Positions 54,294 to 64,000 of a stretch of 64,000 bases of DNA are shown here, piece after piece. This DNA comes from Chondrus crispus (lineage: Eukaryota > Rhodophyta > Florideophyceae > Gigartinales > Gigartinaceae). Below the pieces are notes generated by a model. The model did no database searches. It was not told the origin of the DNA and was given only the letters and a program-made list of their open reading frames with translations. The first letter of the stretch is position 1; every line of letters begins with the position of its first letter. The stretch is taken from the NCBI RefSeq assembly GCF_000350225.1, contig NW_005179310.1:1-64000 (forward strand). Direction: 5' to 3'. The position numbers and the translations under genes were made by a program.

Positions 54294-57200
54294 TTGACCG
54301 ATCAAGTCGGGAAGGCAAAAGCTGGACGACCAAGCTCCGATGAGCTAGAGACCGTTAGGAGGGAACAGGTGGGTACGGACGATCGGCCACCTCGAGACCA
54401 ACCGACGGCGGGAGGCACCGTAAGCCCCCACAAAATGGATCCCAAAAATCTACCGATAGATTTGGAAAAAGAGGTGGACTTGTCATACATCGACGATGAC
54501 AAGCTCCGTGGCCACTTACTCGAGATGCTCCGTAAGCATTCGAGTTTGTGGAGCGGTGCGCTCAGAACGATCCGAGCTACGGAGCACCGCATCCCTCTCG
54601 AACCGGGAACGAAACCGATTCATTCCATGCCCTATGGGAAGGGGACCGCCATGCGGGAGATGGTTGGCAAGGAGGTCAACCAAATGCTGAACGCAGGGGT
54701 TATCGAACCCGCAAGCACCGAGTAGGCGTCCCCGGTGGTGCTCGTCCCGAAGAAAGACGGCTCTCTTCGGCTCTGCGTGGACTACCGGCGTCTCAACGCG
54801 GAGACGGCAGCGGATTCGTATCCGCTGCCCCGGATGGACGACTGCATCGACTCGTTACGAGATGCAGCTGTCTTTACGACGTTAGACTGCAATTCTGGTT
54901 ATTGGCAGATCCCCGTCGCTCCGGAGGAGCGGGATAAAACCACGTTTACGACGCACATGGGCACGTTTCGCCACCTGCAAATGCCGTTCGGGCTAAAAGG
55001 GGCACTGGCCACCTTCCAACGTGCATTGGATATTATCCTTTCCGGAGTCCGCTGCCAAATATGCCTCGTCTATCTCGATGACGTCATAGTGTTCTCGCGT
55101 ACGGACGCGAAACACGCGAAGCATCTCCACACTGTCTTGAGCTTGTTAGGGAGTGCCGGCATCTCCCTCAAGCTCAAGAAATGTAACTTCTTTCAACCGA
55201 AGGTACACTACCTGGGGCACGTCATCTCCCCAGGTAAGTTGAGCGTGGCCGATACGGCGGCCGACGCCTTCCCGACGTTCACGTTCCCGAGGACGCTGAA
55301 GCAGGTGCGCTCGTTCCTCGGGGCGTGTAACGTATATCGCCGCTTCGTTAAGGGCTTCTCGAAAATAGCCCGTCCGTTGACGGATATGACGCGCAAGGAT
55401 TCCGATCCTGACTTCTATAATCCTACCTAGGATCAACTCCAGGCGTTCGAGAATCTTAAGGAGTGCATGATCGCTTCGCCGATCCTCGCGTTGCCTCGGC
55501 ATGGACGACCGTACATGATCGACACCGACGCGAGCGCCTACTTACTAGGCTGCACGCTGCTGCAAAAGCACGACCAGCCAAACGATTGGCGCCCCGTTGG
55601 GTATTGGTCTTACTCGCTGAACGACAGCGAACGAAACTACAGCGCTACCGAGCGCGAATGCTTCGTCGTAGTGTGGGCCGTCTGCATACTACGGCCGTAC
55701 GTTGAAGGCAAGAAGTTCACAGTTCGAACGGATCACGAAGCCTTGAGGTGGGTCATGTCCCTCACCGAGAGTTCCGGAAGACTCACCCGGCGGCGGCTAC
55801 GTCTGGCTGAATACGACTTCACCATTCAGTACCGCCCCGGGCGCGTGCACCAGGTATCGGACGCCCTGTCACGCCTCGTGTCGCCTCGTGTCGCCGACGA
55901 CCCTCGCCCCAGCGTCGAGGTGGATGACGACATTCCCACCTTCGGCGCGGGAACGACCGTTCGAGACGTATCGAACGAGCTCGCGGGCCAGGTTTGCATC
56001 GCGAGCTGCGACCACGAGGTCGAGCACATCTTCGCCACGACACGGAACCAAGCCAACTCACGAAGAAGGTCGTGCGAACGAGCGCGCGACGAGCCGAGGG
56101 GCGACGACGAAGCCCCCGCTCTCCAAGGACCCAATTCGTTCTGGGAGGAGAATGACGGGTTCGACGCCACCGACATCGAGCGCACCGCAGACCACGAGGC
56201 TGACGCGCCCGACTCTTCGGTCGCACCTCCGCAGGACGACCTTTCGGCTCCTCTTACGATAGAGGAGATTGCGGAAGAGCAACGCGTGGATGACTTCTGC
56301 CAAACCGTTTTGGCACGACAGTCAGAGTCCCGGGACTCCGCGTTCTTCGAGGACCACCAGGGGGTGCTCAAACGCAGACATCCTTCGACCCTGCTATCGT
56401 GCAGGTGGTGGTACCTCGGACGCTCCGCGCCAGGCTCCTTCGCCTGTGCCACAACCCGGTCATCACAGGGCACCCGGGCCAGAACTGTATGTACTACGCG
56501 TTCCGTCGCGAGTACTACTGGCCCCATCTGGCCGCAGATGTTGCCGCCACAGTGCAAGGTTGTCGAACCTGCGCGGTGAACCGGGTCAAGCTGAGGAAAC
56601 ATCTCAACCGATTGAGATTGTTTCCAGCTACGAGGCCGCTCGAGAGTCTGGCCATCGGCATCTTGGGGCCGCTCCCCAAGACGAAGTCAGGAAAACGGTT
56701 CATGCTCGTGATCACGGACCGCTTTAGCAAGCTGACGCAAGTCGTTGCGCTTCGCATGATAACCGCATACACCGTCGCAGTTGCGTTCTGCGAATCGTGG
56801 GTGTTTAAGTACGGCGTCCCTCGCACGTTGCTGTCCGATAACGGACCGCAGTTTAGTGCCAAGTTCTTCCACAGCACGTGCCGTGTTCTGGGGATAACCA
56901 ATATGTACACATCGGCGTACCATCCCCAGACGAACGGGCAAGTCGAGCGATACAACCGAACGATCGCTGCGATGCGCAACTACGTAGGCGAGCATCAAGA
57001 TGACTGGGACGTGTACGTGGGGCCGCTTACGTATGCGTATAACTCCCACGTACACCGTACCACCAACACGACGCCGTTCGAGATCGTGGTCAGCAGGCCA
57101 CCGCCGGAGTTCTGGCTTCGACGAGCCGACGGTGACGTTCCCCCTGCCGACAGGGGGAACCAACGTGCCGAATTCCTCAAGACCTTGGATTCGACAATCC

Positions 57201-57739
57201 AGAGGGCCTACGTGAGCCTGCGTCGGACGCATGCTCGCTACAAGCGCGACTTCGATAAGCGCATACGACGGATCAATTCGCGACTCCATCCGGGAGAGTA
57301 CGTATACCTCAACCACACCGACGGCGGGAAGACTTCCAACAAGCTCGCGTTCCCCGCGGTCGGACCCTTTCGCGTCCTCGCGAACGACCACTGAACCATC
57401 ACGATGGATCGTGATGGGGTCACTGAGCGGGTCTCCGCAGATCGCTGCGTATACGCGCCACCGGCGACGGACGCACTACGAGCGAGCACAACAACCCCAG
57501 CTGACCTCGCCGACAAGGTCAGAGAGCGGACACAGTACGCTGTCCAGCGACTACTGAAGCACTGGGATATGGAAGACGGAACTATCGAGTTCCTCATCAA
57601 GTGGGCGGATTTCGACACGCCCACCTGGACTGCGCGGACTCACGTCCCGGAGGAGTTGGTGTCTCGTTACGCCCAACGCCTCCGGAGGCGCACCGGCATG
57701 GACCCCAACTCAAACGTGAACGCGGACGTTCACGCTTGA
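54294..57739 (+). pseudogene. pol: Element B pol: RT, RNase H, integrase, chromodomain
   Basis: Homologous to A pol. RT has KKDGSLRLCVDYRRLN and YLDD; RNase H has MIDTDASAYLLG and TERECFVVVWAV; integrase has SDNGPQF and TNGQVERYNRT. The first catalytic Asp of integrase (A: TIDILGPLP) is Gly here (AIGILGPLP), so the enzyme would be dead even without the stops (TAG 54723, TAG 55428, TGA 57392) and the shift near 56390. The chromodomain (YAVQRLLKHWDM, EFLIKWADFDTPTW) is complete, ending VNADVHA at 57739; those last codons are encoded by the border hairpin. Confidence 0.9.
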
Positions 57740-57760
57740 GGAGGGGGCCCCAGACCGCTC
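57715..57760 (+). other. Internal hairpin plus purine tract after pol (B)
   Basis: GTGAACGCGGACGTTCAC followed by GCTTGAGGAGGGGGCCCC. A copy of the hairpin with a G-rich tract lies at 61834-61869, just before the 3' LTR remnant. Element A has the same two copies. The internal one resembles a second polypurine tract. Confidence 0.75.
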
Positions 57761-60700
57761 CGTAAGGATCAAGGTAACCGACTGCGGTTGGACAAAATTC
57801 CGATAAAGGGGGAAGGGACACCTGTCCTTCGATCCCCCTGACGGGGAGGGAGTCACACGACCCCAGGAACAACATCGAACGGAGATACTCGAAAGGAACA
57901 CGCAACCGCGAAGAAGTCGCGTGAGAGCAAGCAGTACGGGCTGCCTTATGACAATAGCCGCGAGAACATCAATTAACGTAGAAGGACACCGGTCCCTTGA
58001 AACCGATGATGGGGACGGCTAACTGCAAAGGGGTCCGAACCTCCGCGTTACCCCAGGATCGCAGCAGCGATCTGCGTGAGTGTTCGAGCCGCCGATCGAC
58101 AGCCCCGCATACGGAATAGGGTGCGAAATGTTACGCGTCTGGGTGGACGCGAACGCCCCAGGAATGCCCGCCTCGAACGTGTGCCGGCATGGTCAAGTCG
58201 CGCCGGTTGGGCGCAGGAGTGAACGTATCGCATAAAAATAATGCGCGAAGTGCAGGGGATAACGTACCCATGCTAGATGTACGGACCAAGGGGGGACGAG
58301 GTGGCCGAGCCCCGGTGCGCAATTAATATGTTGGGGCAGACCTCGTGTCACGACGGCAGCCCCCTCCCCACCCTCAGAGCCCGATACGTCTATACTGTAC
58401 ACCTAGTACAGGCCTATCGGACAAACCGCCACCGCCGACGGCGGAGGGTTAAAAATAGAAGAAAATAGCGACGGGCGGGAAAATTACACTGCAACGCAGG
58501 CACGTCACTTGCCGGCCGCGTGCCCGGCGCCACACGCAATCAGCGACAGAACAAAAATGCACGTGTGGTCTCTAACACCTGGCAATGGACGCCTGAGGAG
58601 TGAGGTGGTACTGAGCCACGACGACCCGCGTGGGGTCCTGCCCTGCCATGGACGACCATGGCGCACACGAACGGAACGGTAGACCGAGCACTCCGCCCCC
58701 ACCGCATGGCAGGCGGCGGGGTGACCACGGCCCCAACGACAAGGCAGCTGCCGCGTCGGCGGCTGCACCACCACGGCGAACAAGTCGTACAGTAGCGAAC
58801 CCTGCTCAACGCCACGCCACTTACACTCTTTCTCACCTTTGCGCTTTCGTGCGCAGCGACGACAGGGTCGCGCGGCCGCGGAGGATAAGGATCGTCGTCG
58901 CGCGTAGTCGCGCGCCGCGCCCCCGCCACCGATGGCGAGGGGCGCGATGACGAGGAGAATCCCGCGCGCTGCGCCGTCGCCACGATTGCCTGGGGGGGCG
59001 ACGAAAATGACACCCGCGTGGGACCTTGCCTCGGTGGAACCGGAACGCGAGGAGCGCCGGAAAAAGTCCTCAGGGAGCGCCGCGGGCCGAGCTTGCGAGG
59101 CCCAGGCGCTGGCACGCGGACTTTTCCGCTGCACCGCAGCGCAGAGCCCTGGCTCGGATGCTTCACGGCAAGCGGGAAATCCACGCATACGGACGCGCTC
59201 CGCTAGAAGGTCACCCCAAGAACTACATCGAAGGGGGGGAGGTAGCAAATAGACCTAACGAAGAGAAAACGAAAATGGCAGTGTCACCCCCGCACGAAGC
59301 GGGAGGGAACATGAACGAAGGATGCGAACATTCTTTACGGAGGGCACGCGACGAGCTGTGCTGTGCGATACCTCGGACCCTCTCAGCCGGTCGTATCATG
59401 GCGGTGCCCCGAAGAGCAGCGCTCCAAGGACCCCAGGGGACAATACGCAGGGTAACGCGGAACCTCGGGGTTCCGCGGCGGATCCCCGGCGAGTTCCTCA
59501 AGAGTGGGCATAGAGACCGGCGGACCGGGAGTGCCTCTGCGAGCGGGGACCACGCGCGCCCCTGAATCGTAGAGCACCGGGGGACCGGCCGTCGGGACGT
59601 CATAAGGATCGGGCCTGCTGGAAGGCTTCGAGACGATCTCACGAATCGAGCGCGCCCGAGCGGCGCGCAAGATGTCCCGCTCCAGACGGTACCGATCCCG
59701 GTCTGCTACAGCGCGTTCGTACGCGCTAGTCTGGTGACGAGCAGTGTCCCGCGCGGAGTCAATCTCGCCTTGCAAACGGTGCAGCGAGAGGGAGAGCGGG
59801 TCGCGCTCCCCGCTGAGGCGGCGAGCCTCAGTACTCCGCGCGAGGAACCAGCTCGCCATGGTCGACAGGAGACTACCCACCGTCCAGGCCTGGTTCCTGG
59901 CCTGTCCCAAGGCCTGCGCGAGCCCGGGCACCGAAGCAACGTCCTCCTTCGTAAGGGAAAGGTCCCGAGCCGCCATCCCAGGGGCCAGGGCGACGGAGCG
60001 GTCGTCCAGCGGAGGCATAGGGGGAATCGCCTCCGAGGCGACGGGTAACACCGTTCGCTCGTCTGGCCCACGGGGCGAGGTGGAGCGAAACATGTCGGAC
60101 CCCGCCATGGCCGGATGAGGCGGGACGGCGTCTAGATCCCGATACCGCTTGCACCGGTTCCGCCGCGACCCGAAGCCGACGCCACCACGCCTCCCCCTCG
60201 GCCCGGCCGAGTCCGGAGTCGCTGCCGAGCGAGACGCGAACGCGTCCACCCTCGAATCGTACAGGAGGAACGGGCTTCGGGTGCCCGTCGTGAAGTCAGG
60301 CCAGTGGTGATGATGACGCTCGCTCACCTCGCGGGCTTGGGTCATCAGGGACACGACGATATCGAGCGTCCAAGAGACCTGGGGAAGGCCGCGCTCGAGC
60401 GGGTGTGGTGGGACGGTCATCAGTGACAACGGGGTCGCTTAGAAACGTCACGGTCTTGTCCGGCTGAAGGAAAACGCGACCATGTACGCACACCTCTGCC
60501 ATGAAGGCGCTCCAGAGGGACCAAGCCCATTCTTTTTCGCAGCTGTCGAGTAGAGGAACGCGGGCGGGGTGACTGGGGTCGACCGCAGCGTACCCAAAGT
60601 GCTTCAGCACGTAGGGAAGAAGAGGGTGTATCCCTAAGAAAGGAAAGGTGTCACGAACCACGCGCGGAAGCGAGGGAAAGTCCCCCGGGGAAATGCCTTG

Positions 60701-61833
60701 CTCGAACGCAGCAGACGCAAAGACGCGACCGTCTTCCTCCGAAGACTGCCAGTAGGCGGACCAGTCTCGATGGGCCACGGCGATGCCATGGAGCTGCATC
60801 AGTGTTGCGGCAGACTTCTGAAGAGCGACCCGAAGCTTGGTGTACGGGTACGGACGCGGATACACGTAAAGTCCCGGGATCTCCGCGAGGATAAAGCGAG
60901 GCGGACAGTCCGAGTCGAACCCGGACAGGTAAGCTGCCATACGATCGACCTACATTACCTCCTCCATACCGAAAGCAAACGTGCGATCTCCTCTTATTCC
61001 GTCGGGGATTTGGTAAGCCACGCCGTCCCTTCAGCAAGGAGACGGCTAAGGGCCAGCGCGGATTGATCAGCGAGGCCGGCCTCGCTGATCTTACGGATGC
61101 GGGACAAGTCAGGGCGTAAAGATGGGCTCGCCAAGATCTCGCCCACCGTCACGCCCACACGAGCGTGGCGCGCCCACGGATACAGGAGGTCACTGAGCGG
61201 CAGCGGAGAGGACCGCAAAAGAAGAACGCGGAACCAGCGCGTCATGCTGGGAACATCACCCTCTGTCACCCTTAGGCTTGGCCCGTGAAGGGGAGAAACC
61301 ACGGCTTCAGAAGGGACCCCAACGACAGGGTGAGCCGCCCCCTCAGCCACGGTGGGACGAGGGGCTTGCGACTCGCCCTCATGCGGTGCGTCGACAACGC
61401 GTGTAGGGGCGTCAGTCAATTCCACGGACAGCGTAGACTCCGTCGACGGGCGAGTCCTCTGAAAGGGGGATGTCGGCGCTGGTGTAGCGGCGCACGCGTC
61501 AGGAGGAGGCGCGTTCGACAACCGAAGCGACGATGCCTCCGTAGAGGCGACTCGAGCTCCGCGGCAACGGCCGGCGGCGGTGACGGCCGTTTCGGAACCG
61601 ATGGCGGTGGCATGCCGACACAGTGTCAGACGGACCCAAATCTCGAGATTGTGCGGGAACGCCGAGAGCCCGCTCGATGGCAGGGCAAGACAAAATCCCA
61701 CTGTCCACGAAGGAACGACACGGGGACACGCGACGACAGAGAGAAGAGACTGCCAACGGAAGGTATGTGAACGGAAAGGGGAAGCCCTGACACTTAGATC
61801 GAAGGGGGAAGCACAAGCCGCCCTACAAGCCCA
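57761..61833 (+). other. Non-pol 'cargo' segment of element B
   Basis: About 4 kb between the two hairpin/purine borders. The first and last 25-55 bases match A's segment (ACCGCTCC near pol; CTACAAGC..CATGTGAACG near the LTR), but the bulk is different. It holds antisense frames (see 59383-61701) and only two loose relatives of A's repeated palindrome (near 58430 and 58925). Confidence 0.65.
59383..61701 (-). pseudogene. Antisense open frames in the element B cargo segment
   Basis: Three consecutive minus-strand frames, 61701-60994 (235 codons), 60940-60296 (214) and 60429-59383 (348), follow each other with frame changes and look like one decayed gene of roughly 770 codons running against the element. 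The middle piece has ordinary globular composition (PRFILAEIPGLYVYPRPYPY, LMQLHGIAVAHRDWSAYW, DTFPFLGIHPLLPYVLKHFG). The last has a likely coiled coil (RLQGEIDSARDTARHQTSAY, RDRYRLERDILRAARARS). I recognise no family. Antisense genes in the same position are known from plant gypsy elements such as Grande and Retand. High GC content can open frames by chance, but the mid-section looks genuinely coding. Confidence 0.45.
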
Positions 61834-61869
61834 TGTGAACGCGGACGTTCACACTTGTGGGGGGGGCCG
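61834..61869 (+). other. Hairpin plus polypurine tract before the 3' LTR (B)
   Basis: GTGAACGCGGACGTTCAC, then a G8 run and CCG, directly adjoining TGTAGGATAA of the LTR remnant. Same arrangement as in A (28149-28182 on the minus strand). Position and G-run fit a plus-strand priming site. Confidence 0.75.
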
Positions 61870-61899
61870 TGTAGGATAACCCCCCCTGGGGCTTTATCC
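61870..61899 (+). repeat. Truncated 3' LTR of element B
   Basis: Only about 30 bases match the LTR start (TGTAGGATAACC to CCTGGGGCTTTAT). After that the sequence is unrelated and AT-richer. A deletion or rearrangement removed the rest of the LTR and the right target duplication. Confidence 0.8.
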
Positions 61900-62336
61900 A
61901 CCTCTGGATGACCCCACTTTCCAGAATTCGCGGGCTCCCGAACGTAACTATCAAGCCATTCCAAAGCAGCCGTACAGTCATCCCTGCTGGAATATCCCGT
62001 CTCTCCCTGCGTTTGACCATCTCTTCCACTAGCAGCGTCCCCAAGCCGTGCGTATTCCTCTACCGTCTTTTCAACAGCACTGATCTACATTTTGAAAAAG
62101 ATTAGGAGTAAAGACAGGGTACCACAGATCGCAAAAGGGCTTGCTGAAATAGTCAACGCATAGCTCGATGTTCCTCACAATCGATCAGATTTCTGTCCTT
62201 GGTTGTTATGTTTGGCTCTCACTGCATTCTGAAATGCATTTTTCTCTGCTTCTGTTATTGAATCACAAACTAATGTGTCTTCAGAGTGGCACACTTCCCA
62301 ACATTTTGTGCAAATTGCTTGCCTACAAATGATACA
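61900..62336. other. Junction sequence, nothing supported
   Basis: Normal-composition sequence after the truncated LTR with only short frames. Includes the probable 3' flank of the minus-strand gene at 62337. Confidence 0.4.
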
Positions 62337-63340
62337 CTACTTTCGCTCTCTTGATCCGCTTTTCTTTGTATGACGCTTCCCTCTGTATTTAAAAACATAA
62401 GTATAAGAGCAGAGAGAGCAGTAAGTCGCTTGTCCCTTCACACTGCGATGTATCGGTGTTGAAATAAATCTTCGCGCTTTGTCTGTTGTTCGGTTGCATT
62501 TTTTGGCAGCTTCGGAACAGTAAAATGGCTTTACGGCCATACGTTCTGTAACAGACAGGACTGGGGAACAAGCATTCTGCGACGTCTTTCGCCCACTCAA
62601 TGACATGTAGTAGTCGTTAACTTCAGCTGCTATGCCTCGAGCAAATGCACCGAAAGTTTCACACTGAGTTATACCATGACGTAATTTGGTATATCCAGAC
62701 CCCCTCGTGTTGCTCGTTTCAAAGCAATTCGGTAAGAGCACCTTGCTTCTGGCAACTGCCAGACGGTGCACAATAGCCGCATTGTTAACATGAGAGCATA
62801 AGATACGTCCAAGATGCTCAAGATTGGGTTTTCGGACGTGTTATTCTGAGTCAAAGACTTCATTGCTCTACTGTACTCATCCACGCCACCCTTTAAAGAG
62901 TCCCAGTAAACCAGCAGTGTAGGTTTTATCATTCGAGCTGGAGGCAGAGGCATGCCTCTGTCTCGTACCAGCTTTTTGTATGCCATGCTCAGCCCGTAGA
63001 ACGAGGCAAAACTGTGTAGATCAGAGGCAAATGATGCCTGCAAAATATCATCGTATTCATGCGGTATACTCGAAGAGGGTAGTCCAACCCATTTAAAAGC
63101 AGCAAGCTGAACTTGTTCAAGGCAATGTTGGTATGCACTTCTTAGCACTCGGGAGAACTGTAAAAGAGCTGCATACAGAATTTGTCCTGTGCCCATAGAG
63201 CTCCCTTGTGCGACCACAAACAGATGAGCCCTAACGTTTGAAATTTCGACTGCATAACCACACTTGCTCTCTGTACAGACAAGCAGATCGAGCGATGGGG
63301 AATAAACAAACTTGAACATCTCGAAAGTAGCAGTTAACAA
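62337..63340 (-). pseudogene. Possible transposase-derived gene (weak PiggyBac-like signs)
   Basis: Two frames, 63340-62669 (223 codons) and 62771-62337 (144), overlap by about 100 bases and together look like one gene with a frameshift near 62720. The first has KPTLLVYWDSLKGGVDEYSR, where GGVD recalls the last catalytic region of PiggyBac (DDE_Tnp_1_7) transposases. The second ends CSLCSYTYVFKYRGKRHTKK, a Cys-rich basic tail like their C-terminal zinc finger. No N-terminal DDE motifs are visible upstream of 63340, so the 5' part is missing or spliced. This assignment is tentative. Confidence 0.4.
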
Positions 63341-64000
63341 ACCTCGTTAAAATTATTGTCGGGACTGGGAGGTGTAGAAGTGAGAGAGAAGGAATTGTGG
63401 ACGTACCGTAAAAGGAGCCAGAGCAGGAAAAGTGACCTGATGGAACGTACAATTGACGCAGGCTCCTACGCAGGACTGGAGTGCCCGCCAATTTAGGCTG
63501 CAGTGCGTGGCTCTGACCGGGTGTGTCATCTGTTTTACCAATCAGTAATCATACGTAACGAGTTTCACAATCGTGAAGTGAGGTTGGAGCGTCCCTCATG
63601 CGCAGTCTCCAGCGCCTCCTCGTGCAGGGTCCTCCGTGCATGCTGGCCCATCAGTTCACATCCGATCTCAGCCCGTTCCCTCGCCTTCATGTGCGGCAAG
63701 TGTGGGCATGTGGGTTAAATCATTTTCGGTCTTCATCATTAAAAACCATTTGATAATGTAAGCTTATTGCTGCGGCAAATTATTTGATGTGCGAAGTAAA
63801 AATTTTGAACCAAAACAATTTTGTTCTTATTATTAGGCACGCTTACAGTACTTCTTCTAGTGGGAAAGAGTTTTCCCAATATAATTCGCGGATGTCATGG
63901 GGGGCTTGGCAATGGTGTGCGAACGGTTGATGGCTCCCTTCTGTGATGCGAAGTTGACCAGTCGTAGCTGTTCAGACTTGCGCCTTATGTGCCCCGGGTC
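63341..64000. other. No supported gene
   Basis: Upstream sequence of the minus-strand gene, with short frames (63231-63491 minus, 63503-63718 plus) lacking motifs. Contains an AT-rich patch around 63720-63840. Confidence 0.4.

Larger units (their letters stand above)
49699..61899 (+). mobile_element. Ty3/gypsy chromovirus, element B, 3' LTR truncated
   Basis: Second member of the same family as A, on the plus strand. A 673-bp 5' LTR, gag, protease, pol with chromodomain and a 4-kb non-pol segment are followed by only about 30 bp of 3' LTR (TGTAGGATAACCC to GGGGCTTTAT). It has more lesions than A: two stops and a frameshift in gag, several stops through protease and pol, and a catalytic residue change in integrase. 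Because the 3' LTR is cut, no right-hand target duplication can be checked. Confidence 0.9.

Noticed and set aside
58505..59248. 247-codon minus-strand frame in the B slot
   Set aside because: Arg/Ala/Gly-rich with overlapping frames on both strands; no motif, probably composition-driven.

Overview
This is nuclear DNA of a eukaryote, dominated by decayed mobile elements and gene relics. The eukaryotic call rests on a ribosomal protein eL33 (RPL35A) copy, a SET-domain gene, a PIF/Harbinger-type transposase and chromodomain-bearing Ty3/gypsy retrotransposons. A C-terminal piece of a polyphosphate kinase 1 (PPK1)-like gene, mostly intronless coding traces and the gypsy/Harbinger load would fit a red alga or another alga or protist, but I hold that guess weakly. 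Nearly every gene carries a stop or frameshift, so this is a repeat-rich, largely pseudogenised stretch.

Layout. 0.9-4.8 kb: a 1.3-kb unit repeated directly, with perfect 48-bp foldback hairpins. 5-10.3 kb: relics of eL33 and a Sel1-repeat protein, and an unknown 417-codon gene broken by one frameshift. 10.98-17.48 kb: a block bounded by long inverted repeats. It holds a UPF1-like SF1 helicase (minus strand) divergent from a large gene (plus strand) that reads as one chain: unknown N-terminal region, bacterial-type beta-class DNA amino-methyltransferase, SET domain. This is the most unusual object in the window. 17.9-19.8 kb: an unknown gene split by a solo LTR. 23.3-26.4 kb and 43.0-48.0 kb: inverted copies of a divergent pair (a degenerate kinase and an unknown gene). 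The right copy carries a 1.8-kb Harbinger insertion in the shared upstream region, so the empty left copy gives its exact ends.

27,461-39,721 (minus strand) is a complete 12.3-kb Ty3/gypsy chromovirus (element A) with two LTRs and a CCACC target duplication; it splits a host reading frame. 49,699-61,899 (plus strand) is a second, more decayed member (element B) whose 3' LTR is cut to about 30 bp. Both carry a 3.4-4.1 kb non-pol segment between pol and the 3' LTR, bordered by two copies of the same hairpin plus purine tract. In B this segment holds antisense reading frames. Two solo LTRs (18,708-19,308 and 41,077-41,696) with clean 5-bp target duplications show further past insertions and LTR-LTR recombination.

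The stop codons often look like C-to-T or G-to-A changes (for example CGA to TGA), as expected if cytosine methylation drives decay. All functional calls come from reading motifs by eye; no database search was run.
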